Shown here: one piece after another, positions 54,618 through 62,854 of the stretch
Numbering within the stretch: position 1 is the first letter of the stretch
How the letters are laid out: each line of letters starts with the position of its first letter
From: Leptospira sp.
GTDB lineage: Bacteria; Spirochaetota; Leptospiria; Leptospirales; Leptospiraceae
Assembly: GCA_027533185.1 (NCBI GenBank)
Contig: JAPZTS010000012.1
Span: 1 to 64,000, forward strand
Direction of reading: 5' to 3'
DNA length: 64,000 bases
Notes under the pieces: model-generated
Database searches by the model: none
Seen by the model: only the letters and a program-made list of their open reading frames with translations
Told to the model about the DNA's origin: nothing
Made by a program: the position numbers and the translations under genes

Positions 54618-57600
54618 TTATGTTAACTTCTTTTTTCGAAACCAAAGATAAACTGCTGGTAAGACAAATAAGGTAAGCAGGCTACAAGTAAAAAGTCCAC
54701 CGATAACCACAGTGGCTAAAGGCCTTTGTACCTCTGCACCCGGCGAAGTACTAAGAGCCATAGGCACAAAGCCAATGGATGCAAGGAGGGCCGTGGTTAA
54801 AACAGGACGTAACCTTGAGAGACTAGCCTTTCTAACCGCATCAGCCGAGGATCTCCCATCTTTTTCCAAATCTAACATAAAACTAACAAGTACAAGTCCG
54901 TTTAACACAGCTACCCCAAAAAGTGCGATAAAGCCTATACCAGCCGAAATACTAAAATGCAAGCCCCGGAGATACAAAAGAAAAACTCCTCCAGTGATCG
55001 CAAAAGGAATGTTTAAAAAAATCAATCCTGCCATTGCCAGATCTGAGAATGCAAAGTATAATAAACAGATAATCACAAACAAAGTAATCGGAACCACAAT
55101 TTGTAACGTTTTCATGGCAGATGCGAATTTTTGAAATTCTCCTCCCAAACTATAATGATAACCAGGAGGAAGCCTTAGCTTATCGTTTAGAATATTTTGA
55201 ACACTTTGTACTGTATTTACCATATCTCTTTCACGTATATTAAACTGAACTAAAGCATAACGATTTTGGTTTTGATGGTAGATTTGTACGGGACCTTCCT
55301 CCAATTGAACGGAGGCTAACTCACCTAAGGGAACAAAATTATTTTTTTGAGTTGTGATAGGAATGCTTCGAATCTGATTCAAATCTGGTTTGGTTTCTGT
55401 TTTGACATGGATAGGAAAACGTTTCATTCCTTCATAAACGATTCCAGCATAAACTCCCGAGGACAAAGACTCCACTACTTGATTGAATTCATCAATACTG
55501 ATTTGGAAACGAGCTAGCCGTTCGCGGTCCGGCCGAATCCTTAGGTATTCTAACCCCGAAATCTGTTCAATTCTAAGGTTCGCAACACCCGCTTCCTTTC
55601 CAATTAAATCTGACACCTGTTCTGCGAGTTCTTTGAGAATCGAGAGATCTTCGCCAAAGATTTTGATACCTACATCGGCACGAATCCCAGCCATAATTTC
55701 ATTGTTTCTCATTTCAATTGGTTGGGAGAGTCCGAAGGCGATCTCTGGTGCAGCAGATTTCAGAATCGATTCAATTTTGGATTCCAACTCTTCTTTGGAG
55801 AGTGTCCACTCGGATCTTGGTTTAAGACCTAAATACATATCCGACTTTTCAACACCCATGGGTTCAATGGCAAGTTCTGGAGAGCCAGTCCGAGAGACAA
55901 TATTTTGGATTTCTGGAATCGTTTCTAAGAGTGCTTTCTCCATCCTGAGGGAAGATTGTAAAGACTCCGTCAGCGTAGTCGAAGGCAAACGACTCACTTC
56001 GACAAGCATATTTCCTTCATCTAATTTGGGGAGAAATTCGCCTCCCATATTCCAAATCAAGAGAACAGTAACGGCAAGTATGAGACCAGAGCTCCAGAAG
56101 ATAGGTTTGGGATTTCTTAAAACTTCGCCTAATTTAGGCTCATACCAATCGTGTATCTTTCGGAATATTTTAGTTTCTTCCTCCGTTGACAAGGAAGGCT
56201 TTAAGAAAAGGGATGTAAGCACTGGGATAGTTGTTAAAGTTAGAATGAAGGAACCGAATAGAATAAAAAGTACGGTGGTTGCCATCGGTATAAACATCTT
56301 TCCTTCCGTTCCATCTAAAGTGAGGATCGGGAGGTAAACAAGGGCAATGATGATCTCACCAAAGATAGTCGCTTTTCGAACTTCAATGGCAGAAAGGAGA
56401 ATAGTTTCATCTATTTCTTCTTGGGTAATTTCGACTTTTGATCTCAATTTAACTTCTCGTAGGTGTCTGTGCGCGTTATCTACCAGAATCACTGCCCCAT
56501 CCACAATAAGTCCAAAGTCAATGGCTCCCATTGACATAAGATTGGCAGGCAAATCTCGTAAAAACATACAAAGTATGGCAAATAACATGGCTAAGGGTAT
56601 AACCATTGCAATAACGATCCCAGAACGAAAATCACCTAACATTAAAAAAAGAATTAAGATAACTAAAATCGCACCCTCGAGTAGATTCCAAAGAATAGTT
56701 CGTAAGGTATTTTTTACCATGATCGAACGATCATAGTAGGGTTTTATCTGCATGCCCATGGGAAGGGTTTTTTGGATTTCGATAACCTTCTCTTGGACGG
56801 CCTTAGTTACTTGGAGCGAGTTTTCACCAAGGAGCATTAAAGTCACGGCTCCAACTACTTCTGATTTCCCATTGGAGGTTGCTGCTCCTTTTCGCAAACG
56901 GTATCCCTCTTCGATAGTTGCCATCGTATTTAAAAAAATGGGCAATCCATCACTTGCGGTCCCAACCCGAATTTGGGAAAAGTCTTTGGGTGTTTGTAGG
57001 AGACCATTGCTTCCTACAATCCATTGTTCTTCCGATTTTTCGAGATATCCACTCCCAGTAGAGCGGTTGTTAGACTCAATAGCTTTGATAATATCTGACA
57101 AAGAAACACCGACCGACGTTGCTTTTTGCGGATTCACGAGAATTTGGTATTGTTTATTAAATCCTCCAAAGCTATTGACTTCAACGATTCCCGGAACAGT
57201 CTTTAGAATGGGATTGATATTCCAATTGAGATAGGTTGTGAGTTCTAGATGGCTATGGTTCTCACTTTCTAAGGTAAATTGATAAACTTCTCCAAGTCCC
57301 GTTGTGATAGGAGCTAAGGTAGGTTTGCCAAAGGAAGCGGGAATTCCTTCTTGGGCTTCGTTTAATTTTTCGCTTACCAACTGCCGGCATTTGAAAAGGT
57401 CACTTCCCTCAGTAAACACAGCAGTCACCAATGAAAAGCCATATCGTGACACAGATCTCACTTCGACCAAATTGGGAATTCCCGTAATTGCACGTTCTAC
57501 AGGTAGACTAATATATAGTTCAATTTCGAGAGCAGACAGAGATGGTGAAGTGGTTACAACTTGAACTTGGACGTTGGTTATATCTGGTACTGCATCAACC

Positions 57601-57710
57601 TTCAACTTGTAGGTTGAATAAAGTCCAAAACAAATTAGTAAAAATGTAAACAAAAGAACGATGGCCTTATGCGCAAGGGAGAATCGAATGATCTGGGTTA
57701 GAAATTCCAT
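54618..57710 (-). CDS. czcA: CzcA-type heavy-metal RND efflux pump
   Basis: A 1030-residue inner-membrane pump of the HME-RND family, normal length, with 12 predicted helices and two large periplasmic loops. Helix 4 carries MGAIDFGLIVDGAVILVDN with the Asp-x5-Asp pair of the Zn/Co/Cd/Ni subgroup, rather than the pattern of the Cu/Ag subgroup (CusA). A divalent-metal substrate is thus inferred. The porter region includes MEKALLETIPEIQNIVSRTGSPELA. Its ATG shares a base with the stop of the adaptor gene (TAATG). With the CzcB- and CzcC-type genes it completes a tripartite CBA pump driven by protons. Confidence 0.9.
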   Translation of the reverse strand: MEFLTQIIRFSLAHKAIVLLFTFLLICFGLYSTYKLKVDAVPDITNVQVQVVTTSPSLSALEIELYISLPVERAITGIPNLVEVRSVSRYGFSLVTAVFTEGSDLFKCRQLVSEKLNEAQEGIPASFGKPTLAPITTGLGEVYQFTLESENHSHLELTTYLNWNINPILKTVPGIVEVNSFGGFNKQYQILVNPQKATSVGVSLSDIIKAIESNNRSTGSGYLEKSEEQWIVGSNGLLQTPKDFSQIRVGTASDGLPIFLNTMATIEEGYRLRKGAATSNGKSEVVGAVTLMLLGENSLQVTKAVQEKVIEIQKTLPMGMQIKPYYDRSIMVKNTLRTILWNLLEGAILVILILFLMLGDFRSGIVIAMVIPLAMLFAILCMFLRDLPANLMSMGAIDFGLIVDGAVILVDNAHRHLREVKLRSKVEITQEEIDETILLSAIEVRKATIFGEIIIALVYLPILTLDGTEGKMFIPMATTVLFILFGSFILTLTTIPVLTSLFLKPSLSTEEETKIFRKIHDWYEPKLGEVLRNPKPIFWSSGLILAVTVLLIWNMGGEFLPKLDEGNMLVEVSRLPSTTLTESLQSSLRMEKALLETIPEIQNIVSRTGSPELAIEPMGVEKSDMYLGLKPRSEWTLSKEELESKIESILKSAAPEIAFGLSQPIEMRNNEIMAGIRADVGIKIFGEDLSILKELAEQVSDLIGKEAGVANLRIEQISGLEYLRIRPDRERLARFQISIDEFNQVVESLSSGVYAGIVYEGMKRFPIHVKTETKPDLNQIRSIPITTQKNNFVPLGELASVQLEEGPVQIYHQNQNRYALVQFNIRERDMVNTVQSVQNILNDKLRLPPGYHYSLGGEFQKFASAMKTLQIVVPITLFVIICLLYFAFSDLAMAGLIFLNIPFAITGGVFLLYLRGLHFSISAGIGFIALFGVAVLNGLVLVSFMLDLEKDGRSSADAVRKASLSRLRPVLTTALLASIGFVPMALSTSPGAEVQRPLATVVIGGLFTCSLLTLFVLPAVYLWFRKKKLT

Positions 57711-58846
57711 TACTCTTCTCCAAATGTTGACTTAAACAAGATTGCCTTCAATCGAAAGGCACCCTCACTCACAAAAGACTGCCCTTCGGAAACTCCTTCT
57801 AAAATTTCGACCTTTGCTTCTTTTCGGATTCCAGTTTTTACTTCTGAGAAATGGAAAGTATTTTTTTTTGAAGTCAAAAAAACGTACTGTTTGTTCTGGT
57901 GATTAACAACTGCAGAATCGGGTAATAGAATGCGTTCTTTTTCTTCAATACGGATTAGAGCCTTACCGAAGAGTCCAATCTTTGCTTTTCGATGAGCATT
58001 CGGAAAGACCAAACGTGCATGTACAGTCCGAGTGTTGGGATCTACTCGTTCTCCAATATGGTCAACCTTGGCTTCGAAAGGAAAATCCGGAAAAGCAGTT
58101 AGGCGGATCTCCGCGATTTTGCCTTCAGATACCAAAGAAAGATCCTTTTCAAAGATTTTTCCTTGGAACCAAAGGGTATTTAGATCAGCTAATGTAGTTA
58201 GAATATGGTTCCCTTGAACTAAGGATCCAGGTATGGCGTTCCGAGATAGGGCAATTCCCGACCTAGGTGCGAAGACAGTTAAGTTCCCTGAGTTAGTTCC
58301 ATCAATAGAGATTCCATTGACCCTTAAGTTTTCTTCTGCAGCATTCTTTTCGGATTCTAGAACTCGAAATTGTGATTCAGCATCAATATATTCTTGTTTT
58401 GCGGCCAAATTCATATTCACCAAGTTTTGAATTCGTTTTAAGTTTTCTTCGGCAGCTTTGTGTTTGGACCTAGCAACTAGAAAACTAGATTTCAATTTTG
58501 CCATTTCTGGGGATTCAATCTGCACGAGTTTTTGTCCCTTTTGAATTTTGTCTCCCTCTACAAAAAATACACGCGTAATCCGGCCTGGAACCCGAGTGTT
58601 AACATCGGCCATAGAATCCGGAGGAGCTTCTGTTTCTCCCATGATTTCAACTGAATCCCAAAAACGTTGTTTGTTAGCTGTATCCAATCGGATTCCCAGG
58701 ATTATAATTTCCTTTTCCGAAAGTTGAACTTCGGATACTGAATGGGGTTCCTCGCTTTGGATCGGTTTGTCAGAGCGATTCCAAATGTAATACACGATTG
58801 CAATCAGAAAGAGCAAAATAGAGATCTGTTTAAAAGAAAGTTTCAT
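57710..58846 (-). CDS. czcB: CzcB-type periplasmic adaptor (MFP)
   Basis: A 378-residue membrane-fusion protein with an N-terminal hydrophobic anchor (about 7-22). The barrel-sandwich start is PDSMADVNTRVPGRITRVFFVEGDKIQKGQ (in outline), then a coiled-coil hairpin (about 110-170: KSSFLVARSKHKAAEENLKRI...) and the closing lipoyl half GNLTVFAPRSGIALSRNAIPG. A beta-barrel and membrane-proximal domain follow (about 225-375). It bridges CzcA and CzcC in the efflux complex. It is coupled by overlaps to both neighbours (ATGA with CzcC-type, TAATG with CzcA-type). Confidence 0.88.
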   Translation of the reverse strand: MKLSFKQISILLFLIAIVYYIWNRSDKPIQSEEPHSVSEVQLSEKEIIILGIRLDTANKQRFWDSVEIMGETEAPPDSMADVNTRVPGRITRVFFVEGDKIQKGQKLVQIESPEMAKLKSSFLVARSKHKAAEENLKRIQNLVNMNLAAKQEYIDAESQFRVLESEKNAAEENLRVNGISIDGTNSGNLTVFAPRSGIALSRNAIPGSLVQGNHILTTLADLNTLWFQGKIFEKDLSLVSEGKIAEIRLTAFPDFPFEAKVDHIGERVDPNTRTVHARLVFPNAHRKAKIGLFGKALIRIEEKERILLPDSAVVNHQNKQYVFLTSKKNTFHFSEVKTGIRKEAKVEILEGVSEGQSFVSEGAFRLKAILFKSTFGEE

Positions 58847-60168
58847 TGTTTTGGTACCAATTCTTGGGAGTCATAACCGAGTACTCGGTATAACTCAAGT
58901 TCTGAAAGTTCATATTCGGATTTTGTATTGATATAGTGCAGTTTTGTTTGCAATAAAATTCTCTGTTGGTTGATCGCATCAATGAGGCGAATTTTTCCCG
59001 AGCGAATAGCTTCTTGGAGATTTTTGATATCGGAATCTGCACGATCCATTTTCTTTTCATCGTATAATTTTAGTTCTTCGGCCAGAGTTAGAAAATTTGT
59101 AAGCGCAACGAGAGATTCTCTTTTGACCATTCGTGCTGTAAACTCTTGTTTTTCTCTTAGAGTTTCTACTTTTGCCTTACTGACTTCGATCTCACCTGAA
59201 AAATCTCTCCATATCAAAACAGGCATAGTAATCATCCCACCTACAACCCGTTCGTTGAATCCATCATTCTGGGCAAAAGCTCCTAAAGTGAGATTTGGAA
59301 CACGATCTCGCCTAATTTGCGTTTGGTGTAATATTCCCAACGCAATTTCCTCTTGAGAAATCTGGATTTCTGGTCTTCGTTTCAATGCAAAGAATAGGAG
59401 TTCGTCCTTTTCCTTTGGGAAGGCAACAGGCAATTTCCAATTTTGATCTCCATCGGGAAATTTAGGAAGTATGCCACCAAATAAGATTTCCAGTTCGGAT
59501 TGTGCATTTTGATAGAGACGGTGGATTTGTATCCAAAGTTTATAGATCCGGATCTCTTCTGCTTCCGCCAGTGATTCTTCAATTCCTGGCGAGAGACCTT
59601 CTTTTACGCGAGCTTTGGAAATGTGTTTGATTTCTTGGACCAAATGTAAGGTGTCTAAACTGTTTTTTTCTTCCCATTGTAAAAAGCGAAACCTAACGAT
59701 TTTCTTTATGATATCATATTCCACTGCTCTTCGGATTGATTCCAAACGCAAAACTTGGATACGAAATTCCTCATCGGCAATTTGTTGCAAAATTTCCCGT
59801 TTGCCATTGGTAAAAATTTCCTGGTTCACGAGAACTTGAAAGTTTCCCGCAGTCTGAATTCCGGAGCCTGGTAAAAACCCAGGTCCTCCTTCGCGGGAAC
59901 TAAGGTAACCATTTATGGAAGGATTGGATGGAAAGAGATAGGATGCAATCCGTTTCCGACCAGAAATTTCCTTTAGTTTGATTTCTTCCATTCGCACTTC
60001 TGGTGTATGGACCGCCAAACAATTGCTTAGCTCAGGTAAAAAGGTCTTATTCTGGCAGAAGGCCGTACGTGTATGGTTCTCCTCCGGATACAAGGGTACT
60101 AAAGAAGTAAAAAAAATTAAGATACAATATAAACGAATATGGAAATGTACGGTTTGCACTCTAAGCAT
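58843..60168 (-). CDS. czcC: CzcC-type outer-membrane channel (TolC family)
   Basis: A 441-residue outer-membrane efflux protein. A signal peptide (to about 27) leads to an N-terminal segment and two TolC-type repeats of long helices: NFQVLVNQEIFTNGKREILQQIADEEF and RRPEIQISQEEIALG..., NLTLGAFAQNDGFNERVVGGMITMPVLIWRDFSGEIE, all in outline. It should trimerise into the exit duct for the CzcBA pump. The stop overlaps the adaptor start (ATGA). It follows the small Cys/His-rich membrane protein by 25 bp. Confidence 0.85.
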   Translation of the reverse strand: MLRVQTVHFHIRLYCILIFFTSLVPLYPEENHTRTAFCQNKTFLPELSNCLAVHTPEVRMEEIKLKEISGRKRIASYLFPSNPSINGYLSSREGGPGFLPGSGIQTAGNFQVLVNQEIFTNGKREILQQIADEEFRIQVLRLESIRRAVEYDIIKKIVRFRFLQWEEKNSLDTLHLVQEIKHISKARVKEGLSPGIEESLAEAEEIRIYKLWIQIHRLYQNAQSELEILFGGILPKFPDGDQNWKLPVAFPKEKDELLFFALKRRPEIQISQEEIALGILHQTQIRRDRVPNLTLGAFAQNDGFNERVVGGMITMPVLIWRDFSGEIEVSKAKVETLREKQEFTARMVKRESLVALTNFLTLAEELKLYDEKKMDRADSDIKNLQEAIRSGKIRLIDAINQQRILLQTKLHYINTKSEYELSELELYRVLGYDSQELVPKQ

Positions 60169-60193
60169 AGAGCCCCCTTGGTTTGCTTAAATC

Positions 60194-60592
60194 TTAGGAA
60201 AATGATCTTACAAACTTAGGAGGTCGAAATAGGTTTTTTGGATGCTCCTCCCAAACTTGACTCGCCGGGAAGTATCGAAGGTAGATTGTATTTACACGGG
60301 CAAAGATTTTTGAAAGATAGATATTGTCAGAAAAAAAGATAGCAGCATTACAAGGACAGGTCAAGCAAACATGTTCAGTATGCTCCCCTTCTTCTCCTGC
60401 TTCATGGTCGGCATAACCCTGTATGTGGTCCAAAAAAGCATATGGGCAATGTGATTCTTGAACACCCAATCCGCCACAAGTGGACTCATTGTCGACAATT
60501 CGTTGGTACAGAAAGTTCAGGGAAAAAAAAAGTAAAAACACCCATAGGGAAATGAGTAACCTCCCCTTTTTTTTCTCTTTCCACTTCCACAT
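60194..60592 (-). CDS. Small Cys/His-rich membrane protein at head of czc genes
   Basis: A 132-residue protein. A basic N-terminus and one hydrophobic helix (about 11-30) anchor it. The rest has HCPYAFLDH (near 48-56), an acidic and His-rich patch DHEAGEEGEHTEH (62-74) and VCLTCPCNAAIF. The Cys and His cluster could bind Zn, Cd or Cu at the outer face, which fits its place 25 bp before the czcC-type gene. It has the size and style of DUF2946-like proteins seen with metal genes, but I cannot confirm that family. A sensor, buffer or chaperone role is inference. Confidence 0.6.
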   Translation of the reverse strand: MWKWKEKKKGRLLISLWVFLLFFSLNFLYQRIVDNESTCGGLGVQESHCPYAFLDHIQGYADHEAGEEGEHTEHVCLTCPCNAAIFFSDNIYLSKIFARVNTIYLRYFPASQVWEEHPKNLFRPPKFVRSFS

Positions 60593-60639
60593 ACAGAAAG
60601 TATTCGATAGATTTTTGATAAATCAATCTTTTTTGTGCT

Positions 60640-61980
60640 TCAAAAAAACCATTGAACCTCGGTAAATACACCTGTATTCCTTCGCTGAAACCCGAAGAAT
60701 GAACCTTCTTTTGGTCCAGAAAAAAAATCACCACCAAATATCCAATAGGTGGAATCATTGATCGCATATTTCAATTTTGGACGAATCAATGAATCTCCAC
60801 GATTGAAGTAATTAACGTAGGTAATTTCTCCTTCCAGTGTCTCATGGAACCATTTGTAAGAAATCCGAAGAGAGCCTCCATGTAAATGTTCTACGAGTTG
60901 ATTCGAAATGGTCTGACCAATATTTGTTATGGCCCTCTCATATGGATCCGAAATCAGATTTGGATCTTGCAAAAAGAAAGTTCGTTTATAGATGTATTGA
61001 ATGTTAATATTTAGATATTCTAAAAAATTGCGATCACCCCCAACTACAGTTTGCCAGTTGGGATTCTTGACAAAAAGATTTTTTCCATTTGTATCCACAG
61101 TCTGAACAAAAGCGGTTTCACCCCTAAGTGAATATTTTCCAATAACGGTAGATATATCACCTCCATATACATGTATTCTGTTATAATTTGCCTTTGTTTG
61201 TAGAGAGTAACCTTCAGCCAGTTTTGAATTAGCGATCGTAAAGTCGGGATAGAGATCTATTGGGTTAGGATACGATTGGTTCAAAATACTCCTTGGTAAG
61301 GTCCGAATCCCTAAGTCTGGATTTAAGTCATAACCCTGGTAATACGATAAGGACCAATCCCAATTTCCGCCAATTTTTTCCCACTTTACCGCAAAAGAAT
61401 TTTGAATCCCAGATACAGTTTGAACTTTCGTACTAAAAGGAAATCCTTGGTCTGGTATGGGAACTGTGTTGCCGACAAAATAAGGAATTGAAATGATTTG
61501 AAAGGAATGATCACCTTTATATAATTTTATGGAAGCAGAATACGTACCTTTTCTTTGGTCCGAATCATCAGGAACCAGCAAAGTAAAATTTCTTGGGGAT
61601 AGATTATCCGTTGGATTGATTCCATCCGCTCGACCCCAAAGAAAGAGCTTCCTCCCAATGGAAAACTCCCAATCTCCCCAATTGGATTGAAGATAGGCCT
61701 CACGAAACATAGCACTAGTTTGTGGAGCTGGGGCAAGCCCTTCCTTTCTTGCCCAGCCATTCATCACTATTTTCGAATTTTCAGAAAACTCCCATTTAGA
61801 GTTCAACCAAACGCTAGGTACCCCAATATCCGTTTGGTTATCCAATTTGCGATTGGATGACCAACCACCCCAACGAAGTGAGCCACTTGTCGTCAAGCTC
61901 CGGTCTTCAGCCAACGCTCCTCTTCCAAGCAAGATAGAGAACCAACAAACAAGATAAAATGCAGAGTTTCGAATATTCAT
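60640..61980 (-). CDS. Outer-membrane beta-barrel protein (DUF1302/alginate-export-like)
   Basis: A 446-residue protein with a signal peptide (..LLGRGALA-ED). It has repeated amphipathic strands: SLTTSGSLRWGGW, WEFSENSKIVMNGWARKEG, AYLQSNWGDWEFSIGRKLFLWGRADGINPTDNLSPRNFTLL (in outline, the SIGRKxxxWGxADGxNPTDxLxP pattern of DUF1302 proteins), and a final VQWFF ending in Phe. It is 16 bp downstream of the LolA-like gene, with which it forms the common RND/LolA-like/DUF1302 trio. A role in export of lipid-like compounds is inferred from that trio. Confidence 0.8.
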   Translation of the reverse strand: MNIRNSAFYLVCWFSILLGRGALAEDRSLTTSGSLRWGGWSSNRKLDNQTDIGVPSVWLNSKWEFSENSKIVMNGWARKEGLAPAPQTSAMFREAYLQSNWGDWEFSIGRKLFLWGRADGINPTDNLSPRNFTLLVPDDSDQRKGTYSASIKLYKGDHSFQIISIPYFVGNTVPIPDQGFPFSTKVQTVSGIQNSFAVKWEKIGGNWDWSLSYYQGYDLNPDLGIRTLPRSILNQSYPNPIDLYPDFTIANSKLAEGYSLQTKANYNRIHVYGGDISTVIGKYSLRGETAFVQTVDTNGKNLFVKNPNWQTVVGGDRNFLEYLNINIQYIYKRTFFLQDPNLISDPYERAITNIGQTISNQLVEHLHGGSLRISYKWFHETLEGEITYVNYFNRGDSLIRPKLKYAINDSTYWIFGGDFFSGPKEGSFFGFQRRNTGVFTEVQWFF

Positions 61981-61996
61981 ACGAACAATCGAATCC

Positions 61997-62821
61997 TTAA
62001 TCTTTTTCCAGAAAGCGTGCCGAGAAATACTTGTCTTCTAAACTTGTATCTAACTTGAAATTTTCAGTAAGAATTATTGTCTTATGACCAGTTTGAACAT
62101 TTTGAATTTCTGCTTTCATCGACCACCATCGATTTTTGCTAGGTTCAACTTGCTCATATTCGCTGAATGAAAATTTTTTTAATAAATCGCCATTCTCATC
62201 GTATGACTCTCCTGCTAATGCCAGTAAGTTGTCTTTCTGAATCTTTAATATTCTTTTCGTATAACCAGTACTTTGGCTAACTTTTTCTGTTTTGGCTGTT
62301 GCTTCGATGAGATAACAAACTTTTCCTTGTACGTTTGTTTCACCTAAACTTTTATAAATCCAATCATCCGTTCTAAATCCAACTATATCTGAATATGAAA
62401 AATCTGTACCAACAAAGCTGTCTTTTTTTCCACCTGCGGCAATTTTTCTTATCTTTTTTAAGGCAGGTAAATAAAGAGAGATATCATCATCTCCACTTTG
62501 GTTCTCGGCTATTAAGATACCTGTTCCTTTGGCATCGGCTGGAGACAGAAACTTTGTAGTTCTTATATTATCTACACCATTCGATGACAATCTAGTATAG
62601 GAAATTGTTTTCCTTTTTCGTTCTTGCCCACTCTTATCGATTAGAATGAAAGTAGACTCACTAACAGACCCAGATACCTTTATCGTTTGGCTGCTCTTTT
62701 CTACTATTTTGTTCAAATCGATTTTCTCTTGGGCGTTTAAATTCCCTATAACAATCGAAAACCACAAGGATGCTCCTAACATCTGAGCTCCTTTACTTTG
62801 TTTTTTTAGATCTTGACGCAT
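61997..62821 (-). CDS. Outer-membrane lipoprotein-sorting (LolA-like) protein
   Basis: A 274-residue exported protein (signal: LGASLWFSIVIGNLNA-QE). The mature part has the unclosed beta-barrel pattern of LolA_like proteins encoded next to RND exporters: TIKVSGSVSESTFILID, GQERKRKTISYTRLSS, LSPADAKGTGILIAENQ, DISLYLPALKKIRKIAAGGKKDSFVGTDFSYSDI (in outline, the LYLPxxKKxRRIxxxxKxxSFxGxDFSYxDL signature) and an ADDW-like DDWIYK. It probably binds a hydrophobic substrate in the periplasm and passes it between the exporter and the barrel protein downstream. It is 33 bp after the RND gene. Confidence 0.85.
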   Translation of the reverse strand: MRQDLKKQSKGAQMLGASLWFSIVIGNLNAQEKIDLNKIVEKSSQTIKVSGSVSESTFILIDKSGQERKRKTISYTRLSSNGVDNIRTTKFLSPADAKGTGILIAENQSGDDDISLYLPALKKIRKIAAGGKKDSFVGTDFSYSDIVGFRTDDWIYKSLGETNVQGKVCYLIEATAKTEKVSQSTGYTKRILKIQKDNLLALAGESYDENGDLLKKFSFSEYEQVEPSKNRWWSMKAEIQNVQTGHKTIILTENFKLDTSLEDKYFSARFLEKD

Positions 62822-62854
62822 AAAACTCTCCTTTTGTGTTCTAGCTTATTTTGT

